A program made the position numbers and the translations under genes. Positions 35,783 through 45,529 of a stretch of DNA of 64,000 nt are shown here, in pieces; position 1 is the first letter of the stretch; the number at the start of each line of letters is the position of its first letter. This DNA is from Flavobacteriales bacterium (GTDB lineage: Bacteria; Bacteroidota; Bacteroidia; Flavobacteriales_F; PHOS-HE28): NCBI GenBank assembly GCA_019638085.1, contig JAHBUL010000004.1:185128-249127 (forward strand). The letters are read 5' to 3'. The notes beneath the pieces are model-generated. The model was given only the letters and a program-made list of their open reading frames with translations. It searched no databases and was not told the DNA's origin.

Positions 35783-37039
35783 CTACTTTTCCGGCTTCAG
35801 TGCGCGTTCCATGAGCGCGGAGATCACCAAGCCCAAGAGGACAAAGCCCGTGAACAGGTAGAAGCCCAGTTCCAGTGCGGACCTGTTGGTGGTCATGATG
35901 TGGATGCTGGACGATAGATCACGCAGCTGGGCGAGTTGGCTGTTCACCAGGCCGTTGAACCCCAAGTAGGTCATGAACATCGCCACCACCAATACATCGG
36001 CCATGGACCACTTCGCGCTTTTCAGCACAAAGAAGCGCAGTACCTTGCTCTTTGGAAGTTTATTGCGCAGCACGCTAGTGAAGGAAAGGATGAGCTTGGT
36101 AAAGGGGAAGGCCACACTGAAGCAGAACACCAGCACCGCTACGAGCATCAGGGCTGGGTCCCGGTCCTCCAAAAGCAGCCAGATCACTTGCAGGATGCTC
36201 CTGCTCTCGTAGAACAGCACTTGATCGCTGAAGGTGATGGGACCACCCAACACAACGAGCTTGAAGGAGGTGATGCGCGCCTCGATATCGATCATCGGCA
36301 TCAGCAATGCGGTGACCAGGAGCACTGTGGCGCTCAGCAGTAGCACGGCCAGATCCAATTTGCGGGGGGCCTCGCGGATGAGCATCAGCACTACCATCAG
36401 AACGATCAATCCAAGAATGGCCCAGCCATAGGCCGTGCGTGTATTCTCCAGTACCGCTCGATCATGCCGCAAGGAGGCGATCCCCGCTTTGGGATCGGTG
36501 AAACCGTACCGGGCCATGATCCGATCATGGAGATGCATGTCGATCTTCCCTGAGGTTTCCGCGGCCAATGAATCCAATTGGTCCAATGCAAAACCCTTCA
36601 GTTTCTCCCGGTTGGCGGGTTTGTCCAATTCATCCAGGACGCTCTCGGCATACTCCGGGATGTCCGCGCGTATGGCATCCATCGGCACCACGGCATTCAT
36701 CACCGCTTTGCGAAGGGTGCCCTTCACGCCGTGGTCGTGGTCGTCCACCGTGCGGCGTAACTCGTCGAGCACTTGGCGCATCGCCTTCTCAAGCTGCTCT
36801 TTCACTACCACACGGTCCTTCCCTTCGATCTTGAAGGTGATGATCTCCTGGGCCACTATGGCCTTTATCGCATCCTTCCAGCGGTCCGGGTTGAACAGGC
36901 CATAGTTGATGGAGCTCAGCTCCATCTCATCGGCTTTCAATTGATGGGACCGCTGCTCCACATTATGCACCAGCAGGCTGCACACCGTGAGCGCAAGGGC
37001 CAGGAGAACGAGAAGTACCGAGCGTAGCTTTTTGTACAT
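35783..37039 (-). CDS. PqiA-like multi-pass membrane protein
   Basis: 418 residues. One N-terminal transmembrane helix (SVLLVLLALALTVCSLLV), a long extracytoplasmic helical region (~25-190), then at least five helices. The C-terminal part contains AKWSMADVLVVAMFMTYLGF, resembling paraquat-inducible protein A, which helps lipid transport across the envelope. In PqiA the sequence has zinc-finger-like cysteines; none is seen here. The large extracellular insert makes it unlike canonical PqiA, so the assignment is partial. Confidence 0.7.
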   Translation of the reverse strand: MYKKLRSVLLVLLALALTVCSLLVHNVEQRSHQLKADEMELSSINYGLFNPDRWKDAIKAIVAQEIITFKIEGKDRVVVKEQLEKAMRQVLDELRRTVDDHDHGVKGTLRKAVMNAVVPMDAIRADIPEYAESVLDELDKPANREKLKGFALDQLDSLAAETSGKIDMHLHDRIMARYGFTDPKAGIASLRHDRAVLENTRTAYGWAILGLIVLMVVLMLIREAPRKLDLAVLLLSATVLLVTALLMPMIDIEARITSFKLVVLGGPITFSDQVLFYESRSILQVIWLLLEDRDPALMLVAVLVFCFSVAFPFTKLILSFTSVLRNKLPKSKVLRFFVLKSAKWSMADVLVVAMFMTYLGFNGLVNSQLAQLRDLSSSIHIMTTNRSALELGFYLFTGFVLLGLVISALMERALKPEK

Positions 37040-37122
37040 GCGCAGGTATTGCTTATGAACAGCATTCGCACCAACAAGGTTCACTGCATTCCAGAGCGCG
37101 GCGTGGCCTTATGCTTGGAATT

Positions 37123-37158
37123 AAAAAGCGGGACCCGGACGACCGCCCGGATCCCGCT
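37123..37158 (-). terminator. intrinsic terminator after DUF2383 copy 3
   Basis: GCGGGA (37128-37133) / TCCCGC (37152-37157) with further CCGG/CCGG pairing inside, followed on the minus strand by TTTTTAA. Confidence 0.75.
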
Positions 37159-37176
37159 CCTTTGAAATGGACGCGT

Positions 37177-37638
37177 TCACTTCTCCACCGCTTCCATGCT
37201 TTTCCGCAGGGTCTTCACCATCGCCAAGTTCTCGCGTATCTGTTCGCGATGGATGTTGAGGAGCTGCCTGGTGGAGGCATCGACATCGTGGTCCGCGATC
37301 ACCTCGTCATAGCGCTGCAGGATGTAATTCTCCCCCCGTTCGCACTCGTTGAGCATGTTGGTATTATCCGCAGTGCCCAGCGCCTCCCGGATATCGATCC
37401 AAGCGCGGTGCAGATCGCCCTTCACCGTACCATCCTGCAGCCGATCATCGGGACGTAAGCGGCGGATCACTCCTGCCATTTCCGCCTGCATGCTATCGCG
37501 TTGTCGGCTCAACCGTTCCAATAGTTCCGCCAGTTGCGGATGGTCCACTTTCCGGGCCGTCTCGTGGTAGCCTTTCCGGCCATCCGCCAGCAGTTCGTGC
37601 AGGTCGTTCAATTCCTTGATCGCATCATTCCGTTCCAT
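37177..37638 (-). CDS. DUF2383 (PA2169 family) four-helix protein, copy 3
   Basis: 153 residues starting MERNDAIKELNDLHELLADG, with GTVKGDLHRAWIDIRE and ECERGENYILQRYDEV. It aligns end to end with copies 1 and 2. Its terminator shows it to be the last or only gene of its transcript. A degenerate GGTAGTGGCGCGG element lies 33 nt before the ATG. Three dispersed copies in 16 kb indicate lineage-specific expansion. Confidence 0.87.
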   Translation of the reverse strand: MERNDAIKELNDLHELLADGRKGYHETARKVDHPQLAELLERLSRQRDSMQAEMAGVIRRLRPDDRLQDGTVKGDLHRAWIDIREALGTADNTNMLNECERGENYILQRYDEVIADHDVDASTRQLLNIHREQIRENLAMVKTLRKSMEAVEK

Positions 37639-37671
37639 GAGGGTGTGTTTTTTCGAAGAGCGTTGCGAGAT

Positions 37672-37684
37672 CCGCGCCACTACC
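37672..37684 (-). promoter_or_regulatory. GGTA-containing element before DUF2383 copy 3
   Basis: Only GGTA and the terminal GG match the shared motif, but the 33-nt distance to the ATG is exactly that of four other sites. Confidence 0.25.
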
Positions 37685-37810
37685 GGTTCTCGAACGGAAT
37701 GGACCTACAGGTGAGCAGTTCCATGCACATGGAGCCAATTCATGGGGAGCTTCTTCACGTGGACGGCATGGACGGAGCCCTTCAACCTGGCAGACGGTCC
37801 GAATCGCTTA

Positions 37811-38584
37811 TCACACGCCCTGAACAGGCAACTCCACTTCCACCGTGATCAACTCCTCCCGGTTGCCTTCACATTGCGCGATCACTTTCTTCAGCGGGTC
37901 GGTCACCTGCGAGCGGCCGGAAAGAACGCTCTTCACCCCGCCCTGCTCCAGCACCCCTGCGGCATTGCAGTATGCGAACACCACATTGTTCTCGAAGGCA
38001 CGCGTGGTGCAAAGTGAATCGATCAAATGGATCTCGTCCTGCATCTTCACCGTGCCTTCCGGCCCATCCTGCGGGAATGACCAATAGCTGGGGGACAGGA
38101 TGAGTTGCACACCCTGCGCGTTCATGGCGGCGAAGAGCTCCGGGAATGCAATGTCCCAGCAGATCGAGAGGCCCACCCGCCCGAACCGCGTGGTGAAGAC
38201 CGATGCAACAGTACCCGGTGCCAGCGCAGCGGACTCCGTTTCCCACAGGTGGATCTTGCGGTAACTACCCGCCACTAACCCTTGTGCCGTAATGTAGTGT
38301 GCTTGATTGTACAGTGCCCCGTCCTCCGCCACGGTCCACGTACCGGGAACAAGATCCACTTGATGCTTTATCGCCAAGGCCTGCATGCGCGCCAGATAGG
38401 CGTCACTGTGCGCAACAAAACCCGTTTGCCCGCTGAGCGGACCGCATACGGCATCCTCCGGGAACACGACCAGGTCCGCGCCCTTGGCTTTCGCTTGTGC
38501 CGTGAATTCCTCCATACGCGCCAAATTCTTCAGCGGCGCACCCGGTTCGATCAGGAATTGTACCAAGGCGAGGGTGAAGGACAT
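37811..38584 (-). CDS. carbon-nitrogen hydrolase (nitrilase superfamily)
   Basis: 257-residue cytosolic amidase. The catalytic triad is visible: Glu in VVFPEDA (~residue 42), Lys in YRKIHLWE (~residue 108) and Cys in LSICWDIAFPE (~residue 146). The length fits the single-domain omega-amidase/NIT-like branch; no glutamine-dependent partner is adjacent. Substrate unknown; possible roles include deaminated-glutathione or omega-amide hydrolysis. A second, fused nitrilase lies at 56943-58478. Confidence 0.85.
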   Translation of the reverse strand: MSFTLALVQFLIEPGAPLKNLARMEEFTAQAKAKGADLVVFPEDAVCGPLSGQTGFVAHSDAYLARMQALAIKHQVDLVPGTWTVAEDGALYNQAHYITAQGLVAGSYRKIHLWETESAALAPGTVASVFTTRFGRVGLSICWDIAFPELFAAMNAQGVQLILSPSYWSFPQDGPEGTVKMQDEIHLIDSLCTTRAFENNVVFAYCNAAGVLEQGGVKSVLSGRSQVTDPLKKVIAQCEGNREELITVEVELPVQGV

Positions 38585-38672
38585 GCCGTTGCTGTGTTCG
38601 TATGGTGTTAGGACAAGGAATCCGCTCCAGTGATCACCTTGAACACTTCTGCTGCCCAGCCCTGTTTTCGAG

Positions 38673-38909
38673 CTACTTCACGCCTTGCTCACGCACGGTT
38701 CCCATCCGTTCCTCGATGCTGCGCTGCACCCTTCCCCACACCGCCTCATCCATGTCCGTAAGATTGCCCACATCGATGCGCATATCGGCCAAGTGCAAGG
38801 AATTCCCCATGTTCTCCATGGTGGCGCCCAAGCCAAGCAGTGTACGCAGGCGGGATACCCTGCGGTTAATGCGGTCCATACCGGGAGCGAAGACGTTCTT
38901 GGTTTCCAT
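38673..38909 (-). CDS. small helical protein
   Basis: 78 residues, all-alpha, with NRRVSRLRTLLGLG and WGRVQRSIEERMGTV. No domain recognised. Lies between the nitrilase and the giant chemoreceptor-like kinase on the same strand with a 60-90 bp gap on either side. Coding is supported by a sensible start after a short AT-rich stretch; function unknown. Confidence 0.5.
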   Translation of the reverse strand: METKNVFAPGMDRINRRVSRLRTLLGLGATMENMGNSLHLADMRIDVGNLTDMDEAVWGRVQRSIEERMGTVREQGVK

Positions 38910-38992
38910 GTGAGGTAAATAAGAGGAGCCGTGCTCCCGTGTACCGGCCATGTGCAATATCCATGCCCCTACCCGATCTAGGGGGCGGGTCC

Positions 38993-41900
38993 TCAGGCGG
39001 TGGACCTATCCGTCAAGGTGCTGAACAACATGGCCCGGTCCACCGGTTTCACCAAGTGCTTGTCAAAGCCGGCCTCTTGGGATCGCATCTTATCCTCCTT
39101 TTGTCCCCAGCCGCTCAAGGCGATGATCCGCACCCCTTTGGCCCACTCCGTGGTGCGCATTCGGCGGCAGGTCTCGTAGCCGTCCATGCCCGGCATGCCG
39201 ATGTCCATGAAGATCGTGTCCGGTCGGAAGCTTTCGCCCACCCGCAATGCCTCCTCTCCGCTATGCGCGGTATGTACATCCGCCTCCTTGGACCGCAAGA
39301 GCAGCGAAAGCATCAAGGCGGAATCCGCATTATCATCCACCACGAGAACACGCATGCCCTTCACAGTGGCGTGTACCGCGGGCAATACCGGCTGCGCCGC
39401 TGGAGGCGCATCGGTGATCGGCAATTGAACGGTGAACACTGCGCCTACACCACCCGGCCCGTCGGATACGTTCACCGTACCTCCGTGCATTTCCACCAAG
39501 CGCTTCACCAAATGCAGCCCGATGCCCAGTCCGCCCGCCTCCACCCGGTTCTCGGGATCCACTTGGCTGAACATCTCGAAGACATGCGCATGCTGGCCCG
39601 CAGGTATCCCTATTCCGTTGTCCGCAACGGTCACCTTCAGAACCGCGTCCTGTACATCCGCCCGCACCTCGATCTTTCCCTCTTCGGGGGTGAACTTGCT
39701 GGCGTTATGCAGGAGGTTGCTGAAGATCTGGGTGATCCGCACTTTGTCCCCATGGATGTGTACGGTGCGCGGGCTTGAACGGAATTCGATGGTCTGTCGC
39801 TTCTTAGTGATGAAGGGCATCTCCGTTTCAATGGCCTCCTGCATGGCCTCCATCGGCTCCATGGGCTTGCGCCGCAGCTTGAGGCGGCCAGTGCTTATCC
39901 GGCCCAGGTCCAATAGATCATCCACCAGTTGCACCAGATGGTCCACTTGCCGCTGCATCACCTTGCGCGTTTGCCGGAACTCCTCGTCGCCGTCCATGCT
40001 CTTGAGCAACTCGAGCCCGCTGCGTAGTGGTGCCATGGGGTTACGCAGTTCGTGCGCCAAGGTGGCCAGGAACTCATCCTTCCGGCGATCGGCCTTTTGC
40101 AAGGCTTCCTCGGCCCGCATCATATCCGTGATGTCCGTGCAGGTGCCGAACCATTGCTCCACCTTCCCTTGTTCACCCCGGCCCGGAGAGGCACGGGCGA
40201 GCATCCATCGGTATTCGCCGTCATACCGCTTCAACAGGAAGGTGCTCTCCCAAGCTTCGTCCTGCCCCACATGATGGCTGATCGTCTGCCGCACCTCCTC
40301 GAAATGATCGGGATGGAGCAGTTGCTCGTAATCCGAAAGGAGCTGATCAGGTGTCAGGCCCGTGAATTCACGCCATCGCTCATTGAACCAATAGTTGCTG
40401 TTGTCCGCCTTGCGGATCCATGCCAATTGGTCCATGTTCTCGGCCAACAGCTTGAACCGCTGCTCGCTCTCGTCCAAGGAGGCCGCCAGCCGCTTCACCT
40501 CCGAGATGTCGCGTTCGATCTTGGAGATGCCGACGATGGAACCTTCCGCTGCGCGCAGCGGGGAAACCGTGAGCGATACCTGCACCGCGTGGCCGTCCTT
40601 GTGCAGCCGTACCGTTTCGAAAAAATCCACTTGTTCACCGGCAATGATGCGCGCCACCAACTTGTGTACTTCGTCCTTCCGGTCAGGGGGAAGTATGCGG
40701 TCCAACGAGCCGCCCACCATTTCCTTCGCCGTCCAGCCGAACATGCGTTCCGACCCTTGGTTCCAGCTCAGTACATTGCCCTCAAGGTCCAAGCTCAGGA
40801 TGCCGTCGCGGGAACTGGTGACTATCGCCGCCAGCCGTTGCAGCGCATCATTGGACCTCTGCCGTTCGGTCACATCCTCCAAGGTCACCAGCAACCGTTG
40901 CTGGGGCCCGAGGTGATCGATGCGTCGTGCATTCACCACAAAGGTGTGCTCCTCATTTGAAGGATAGATGTGCTTCACCTCGAAGCCCACCATCTCCGTA
41001 CCGTGCTGCAACACGTCCATCAGCAGGCGGCGTAGTCCCTCCACATCCCAGCGGTGGTTACCGATCTCGTGGATCAAAACGCCCTCCACCTCCTCCTTGG
41101 TGGTCTGGAAGGCCCGGTGGAAGGCCGGGTTCGCTCGCCGGACGCGCAATTGCGCATTCAATACCACCAGCGGGGTGGCCATGGTGGCGATGATGCCCTC
41201 GGCATAGTCCCTGGATTCCTTCAACTCCAATTGGCGCTGGAGCAATTCATCATTGATGGTGATCAACTCTTCGTTGGTGCTCTGCAATTCCTCCTTGCTG
41301 GTCTCCAGTTCCTCGTTCATGCTTTGCAGCTCCTCATTGCTGGAAAGCATTTCCTCGTGGGCTGTTTGCAACTGCTCATCATTGAACTCGGACTCCTCGG
41401 TAAGCACACGCATCTGCTCCCGCACATCGCGGACTTCGCGCTCCAGCAGCAGTATGCGCCGGTCCTTGGCGCTTTCGGTTCCGGCTTTGGCCATGGCCGG
41501 CGAAGCGTTCTTCCCGGCGTTCCCCTCGTTGAGGAACACGATCAAGTAGTGCTCTTCTTCCCCGGGGGCACCCATCGGCGCCACTTCGATGTCAACCGTA
41601 CTGGCCACACCATCGATACTGTACTGCACTTTGCTGCCCACCGCGGGAACATGATCTTCCTTCACTTTGCGCAACAGCCCACGCAACTCGAACACCAGAT
41701 CCTCCCGTACCAGCTTCAGCAGGTGCAGGCTTGCCTTCCCGCTCTGTGGGGACAGGTACGGTGCGGTGTTGCCGCGGAAACGGACGACCTCGAGCGAGCG
41801 GTTCACCACGATGCTCGCCGGTACATGCCGGTGCAGGAGCAAGCGATCGGCCTCCTGGTCCAGCCCCTGCTCCAGCCCGCGGCGGCCCACTGCCCGCACA

Positions 41901-43585
41901 ACGGTTGGGATGGGCGCGCGTTCGCCATTACCCCGCGAGGGGTATGGACCATGTACCTGTACGCGCTTCGTGCTACCGTTCTTCCTGAAGAACTTCTCCT
42001 CCTTGTTCAACACAATGAACATTTCCTCGGCCGCGCTCACGGATTCCGACCGGCCCAAGGCCAGAACGCCATCGGCGCGGAGCGCGTAGTGGAAATTCTG
42101 AAGCACGTGGCGCTGTGCGCTCTGGTCAAAGTAGATCAGTACGTTCTGACAGCTCACCAGGTCCATCCGCGAGAACGGGGGGTCCTTCAGCAGGTCATGA
42201 TGCGCAAAGACGCACATGTCCCGTATGGTCTTCACCACTTGGAAGGAACCGTCCTTCTTCTTGAAATAGCGGTTCAGTATGGTCGGTGACAGCCCTTCCA
42301 TGGCGGACTTGCCGTAGATGCCGGAGCGTGCCTTCTCCACCATCTTCGGGTCAAGGTCCGTGGCGAAGATCTGCACCGGGATCTCCGTTCCCGAGGTGCG
42401 CGCGTGTTCGAGGAAGGTGATCGCTATGGACACCGCCTCCTCCCCGCTGGAGCAGCCGGCCACCCACACGCGTATCGGCATTTCCTTATTCTCCCGTTCC
42501 TGGAACCGGGGCAGGATCTGCTCCTTCAGTGCCGTGAAGAACCTCGCCTCCCGGAAGAAGGAGGTCACGTTGATCAAGAGGTCGTTGAAGAGAAGGTCCA
42601 CTTCTTTCGGGTCCTTGTCCAAGAGTTGGGCGTAGGCCTCGAGGTCCTTCAGTTTGTGGAGTACCAACCGGCGCAGGATACGGCGCTTGATGGTGGCCCT
42701 TTTATACTTCTGGAAATCCACCCCGGTACGCAAGCGCAACAGCGCAAGAATGTCCGCCAGGCCGGGATCCGCGTTGGATGCCGACAGCGCACCGCTGGCC
42801 ACGGCATTGAGCGGGTGGCGGTGCAAGAGGGCCAGTTGCCGGGCGATGCCTTCCGGCGAAAGCACGAAATCCACCACGTTTGCCTCTATGGCACTGCGCG
42901 GCATATCCTGGAACTGGGCCGAATCGTCCTGTGCAAAGGTCCATCCGCCCCCTGCACGGATGGCCTTGAGACCCAAGGTGCCATCACTTGCAGTGCCTGA
43001 AAGCACAATGCCCACAGCGCTCATTTGATAGGCTTCCGCCAGTGCGACCATGAACCCGTTGATGGGGTGGAAACCCTTCAGGGATTTCTGCCTTGGTGTG
43101 CGCAAGGTGAGCAGGCCGTCCACCATGCCCATGTTGGCGTTGGGCGGGATCACATACACCGTGTCCGGTTGCAATGGCAGTGCATTCTCCACCAGTACCA
43201 CGGGCATGCTGGTATGCTTCCGGAGGATCTCCGGCAGCTGGCTCTCGTGGTCGGGGCTCAGGTGCGACACCACCACATAGGCCATCCCGAGGTCGGGCTG
43301 CAGGACCTTCAACAGGTCACGTACGGCTTCCAACCCCCCGGCCGATGCGCCGATGGCCACCACAGGAAATGGTTTCGCTTGCCCGGACCGCTCCTTGTCC
43401 AGTTCACCCAGCATCCGTAATATGGCTTCCCTGGTGAACGTGATCTCATCTCCGCTCGTGGTCGTCTCCAGCCTCCCCTCCTTCACCCATTCCTGAACGC
43501 GATCGATGTCCACGTGCATCAGTTCGGCCGCTTCAGCCAAGGACACCCGCTCCGCGACCGGTTTCAGCATCTTCTTCTTCGCCAT
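38993..43585 (-). CDS. CheB-CheR-PAS-histidine kinase-receiver fusion protein with N-terminal helix-turn-helix
   Basis: 1530-residue soluble signalling protein. Order: an excisionase/MerR-like helix-turn-helix at ~12-60 (SLAEAAELMHVDIDRVQEWV); CheB methylesterase ~72-255 with Ser81 (GASAGG), His108 and Asp201; CheR methyltransferase ~281-535 with GCSSGEEAVS for SAM; a PAS region; a coiled coil of repeated SNEELQSMNEEL type (~720-800); PAS domains (~800-1160); HisKA with AHELRNPMAPL (His near 1178); ATPase; a receiver from ~1411 with the phospho-Asp in FMDIGMPGMDG. Kinases of this plan in Bacteroidota and others are thought to link methylation chemistry to phosphorelay, outside chemotaxis. All catalytic residues checked are present. 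No chemoreceptor or CheW gene is near. The N-terminal HTH is an uncommon addition. Confidence 0.9.
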   Translation of the reverse strand: MAKKKMLKPVAERVSLAEAAELMHVDIDRVQEWVKEGRLETTTSGDEITFTREAILRMLGELDKERSGQAKPFPVVAIGASAGGLEAVRDLLKVLQPDLGMAYVVVSHLSPDHESQLPEILRKHTSMPVVLVENALPLQPDTVYVIPPNANMGMVDGLLTLRTPRQKSLKGFHPINGFMVALAEAYQMSAVGIVLSGTASDGTLGLKAIRAGGGWTFAQDDSAQFQDMPRSAIEANVVDFVLSPEGIARQLALLHRHPLNAVASGALSASNADPGLADILALLRLRTGVDFQKYKRATIKRRILRRLVLHKLKDLEAYAQLLDKDPKEVDLLFNDLLINVTSFFREARFFTALKEQILPRFQERENKEMPIRVWVAGCSSGEEAVSIAITFLEHARTSGTEIPVQIFATDLDPKMVEKARSGIYGKSAMEGLSPTILNRYFKKKDGSFQVVKTIRDMCVFAHHDLLKDPPFSRMDLVSCQNVLIYFDQSAQRHVLQNFHYALRADGVLALGRSESVSAAEEMFIVLNKEEKFFRKNGSTKRVQVHGPYPSRGNGERAPIPTVVRAVGRRGLEQGLDQEADRLLLHRHVPASIVVNRSLEVVRFRGNTAPYLSPQSGKASLHLLKLVREDLVFELRGLLRKVKEDHVPAVGSKVQYSIDGVASTVDIEVAPMGAPGEEEHYLIVFLNEGNAGKNASPAMAKAGTESAKDRRILLLEREVRDVREQMRVLTEESEFNDEQLQTAHEEMLSSNEELQSMNEELETSKEELQSTNEELITINDELLQRQLELKESRDYAEGIIATMATPLVVLNAQLRVRRANPAFHRAFQTTKEEVEGVLIHEIGNHRWDVEGLRRLLMDVLQHGTEMVGFEVKHIYPSNEEHTFVVNARRIDHLGPQQRLLVTLEDVTERQRSNDALQRLAAIVTSSRDGILSLDLEGNVLSWNQGSERMFGWTAKEMVGGSLDRILPPDRKDEVHKLVARIIAGEQVDFFETVRLHKDGHAVQVSLTVSPLRAAEGSIVGISKIERDISEVKRLAASLDESEQRFKLLAENMDQLAWIRKADNSNYWFNERWREFTGLTPDQLLSDYEQLLHPDHFEEVRQTISHHVGQDEAWESTFLLKRYDGEYRWMLARASPGRGEQGKVEQWFGTCTDITDMMRAEEALQKADRRKDEFLATLAHELRNPMAPLRSGLELLKSMDGDEEFRQTRKVMQRQVDHLVQLVDDLLDLGRISTGRLKLRRKPMEPMEAMQEAIETEMPFITKKRQTIEFRSSPRTVHIHGDKVRITQIFSNLLHNASKFTPEEGKIEVRADVQDAVLKVTVADNGIGIPAGQHAHVFEMFSQVDPENRVEAGGLGIGLHLVKRLVEMHGGTVNVSDGPGGVGAVFTVQLPITDAPPAAQPVLPAVHATVKGMRVLVVDDNADSALMLSLLLRSKEADVHTAHSGEEALRVGESFRPDTIFMDIGMPGMDGYETCRRMRTTEWAKGVRIIALSGWGQKEDKMRSQEAGFDKHLVKPVDRAMLFSTLTDRSTA

Positions 43586-43832
43586 ACCGTTCTATTTGTA
43601 CTGGCCCGGTGCGGGGTGGCACACACCGGCCAGCATGCAGCGAATATAATGGCGTTCATGGGGTTTCCACACCCGCCCCGGCAACGGAAAGCACTTGCCC
43701 GCCAGCGGGAGCTTATCCTCATATGTTTTCATCCAAAAGGGTGGGTGGAATGAGATGCATCCGCTGTGCAAGGTGGGCAGCACCCATAGTGCCCGTGGAC
43801 CTTTGCCCACGTATTGCCCCATCGGTGACGGC

Positions 43833-44375
43833 TCAGAATTTTTCCTCCTGTGGGATGGTGGCTTCCTGTGATGCCTTCGCGATATCGCGGTCCAGCTCGT
43901 ACAGGTTCACATTGCCATCCTTCTTCGTGGTGGCCAGCACGTAGAGGTCCAGCAGGTTGTTCACCAAGGTCTCTTCCTCCACCTGTTCTTTCACGAACCA
44001 CTGGGCGAAATTCAAGGTTGCCCAGTCCCTTTCCTTGTGTGCGAGATCAGCCAAGTGGTCGATCAGTTTGGAGTTCTCCACCTCGTGCTGGAGCAGCTTC
44101 TTCAGGCAATCGCCCAGGTCCTTGGGGTCGGCCGGTGCCGCTTGTATGGCGTCAACCTTCACTTTCCCACCACGGTTAAGTATGTACTTGAGGATCTTGA
44201 ACATGTGCTCCCGTTCCTCGTGCGCGTGCTTGTACAGGAAATCGGAGGTACCTGCATAGTGAGCGCCCTCCGCCCAAGCCCCATAGGAGAGGTACACTTG
44301 GGCCTGCCAAGCCTCCTGCGTCATTTGAGCGTTGAGTGCTTTCTCCATCGATGCGCTGATCCGTTTTGTTGCCAT
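43833..44375 (-). CDS. ftnA: ferritin (non-haem iron storage protein)
   Basis: 180-residue four-helix ferritin that oxidises and stores iron in a 24-mer shell. MTQEAWQAQVYLSYGAWAE and YKHAHEEREHMFKI supply the first ferroxidase Glu/His ligands; LQHEVENSKLI and QWFVKEQVEEE the later ones. It is the FtnA rather than bacterioferritin type. It lies 110 bp downstream of topoisomerase IB on the same strand, perhaps with its own promoter; iron sequestration beside a DNA-repair operon is sensible against Fenton damage. Confidence 0.93.
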   Translation of the reverse strand: MATKRISASMEKALNAQMTQEAWQAQVYLSYGAWAEGAHYAGTSDFLYKHAHEEREHMFKILKYILNRGGKVKVDAIQAAPADPKDLGDCLKKLLQHEVENSKLIDHLADLAHKERDWATLNFAQWFVKEQVEEETLVNNLLDLYVLATTKKDGNVNLYELDRDIAKASQEATIPQEEKF

Positions 44376-44485
44376 GGGTCCGCTCTTTTTTTTGCATCAC
44401 CGGCCATTCCGTCGGCAGGTGCGAAAAGGAACAACGCACTTCGGCAATTCGTTCACGATGCCGGCAAGATGATGGGGGCGCGGGC

Positions 44486-45529
44486 TCATTTTTCCGTGCA
44501 GATCCGCATCAGGACCTTTTCTGCCAGCGACAAGGCATGGCGGCTCCGGCCTTCGCGCAACCCTTCTGCCATCGCGGACAACGTACCTGCTTCGGCATGT
44601 TCCATGGCGCGGGGATGGATGTAATGCGAACGGCAGACCGCGCGGGTATTCCCGAGCTGCTCCGCCACCTCATCGATCATGGTCACCACGCAACTGCGAC
44701 GCGCGGTGAGGCTGGGGGCCGGCCCCATCCGCAATGCCGCCTCCACGAAGCAAGCACTTCCCTGCCATGTGCGTAGGTCCTTGCTGGTGAAGTCCCCATG
44801 CGTGGCCGTGCGTATGTACTCGTTCACCATTCCGGAATCCACCGCATGTACTTCACCGGCCTCATCCTCGTATTGGAACAGGTGCTGGCCCGGCAATTCC
44901 TTGCAGCGCATCACCAAGCGGGCCAAGCGTTTGCTGCGCAGTCCCACGTCGTGCGTCTTCCCGGATTTACCCTTGAACCGCAGGTGTGTCCCGGAGCGGT
45001 CCTTTTTCAGGTGATGGTCCTTCAAGGTGCTCAGGCCGAAGCTGCCATTGGCCTGGGCATAGGCCTTGTTGCCCACCCGCATGCGTGTGCGCTCCATGAT
45101 GGCGATCACGCCTGCCAGCACTTTCTCCTTGGGCATGCCTTGCCTGCGCAGATCGGCATCCACCACCTTGCGCATCTTCGGAAGCGCCTTGCCCAACGCG
45201 GCCAAGCGATCGAACTTTACTTGCCCGCGCACCTTGCCCCAGCGCGCGTGGTAGCGGTATTGCTTCCGCCCCTTCACATCAATGCCGGTGGCCTGCAGGT
45301 GACCGTTGGCGTACGGGCAGATCCATACCTCCTTCCAGGCCGGTGGGATCACCAAGGCGTTGGCCCGGTCTATGATGTCCTTATCCTTCACCGCTTTCCC
45401 TTGGTGCGTATAGCTCCACCCTTTGCCGTTCCGTTTGCGGTGGATGCCGGGCATCGCGGCGCTCACATAGCGCAGTTGCACGGCCTGCGCGCTCTTCACC
45501 GGGTCCACCAGCTTCTCTGTCGGCGTCAT
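44486..45529 (-). CDS. type IB DNA topoisomerase
   Basis: 347-residue enzyme relaxing supercoils through a 3'-phosphotyrosine intermediate, of the bacterial/poxvirus type. Visible catalytic elements: Arg in RTRMRVGNKAYAQ, Lys in KGKSGK, Arg in KDLRTWQGS, and the nucleophile Tyr in RSHYIHP near residue 300. The ATG overlaps the LigD stop by 4 nt, so it is translationally coupled to the NHEJ ligase. Bacterial topoisomerase IB is often clustered with Ku/LigD in stress-tolerant bacteria. Confidence 0.92.
   Translation of the reverse strand: MTPTEKLVDPVKSAQAVQLRYVSAAMPGIHRKRNGKGWSYTHQGKAVKDKDIIDRANALVIPPAWKEVWICPYANGHLQATGIDVKGRKQYRYHARWGKVRGQVKFDRLAALGKALPKMRKVVDADLRRQGMPKEKVLAGVIAIMERTRMRVGNKAYAQANGSFGLSTLKDHHLKKDRSGTHLRFKGKSGKTHDVGLRSKRLARLVMRCKELPGQHLFQYEDEAGEVHAVDSGMVNEYIRTATHGDFTSKDLRTWQGSACFVEAALRMGPAPSLTARRSCVVTMIDEVAEQLGNTRAVCRSHYIHPRAMEHAEAGTLSAMAEGLREGRSRHALSLAEKVLMRICTEK

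Noticed and set aside
41054..42289. 411-codon frame opposite the CheB-CheR kinase
   Set aside because: Antisense shadow; leucine/histidine-rich with no family match.
43592..43732. 46-residue frame (MKTYEDKLPL...) upstream of the giant kinase
   Set aside because: Plausible composition but no homologue, no promoter element and no ribosome-binding signal; too weak to call.
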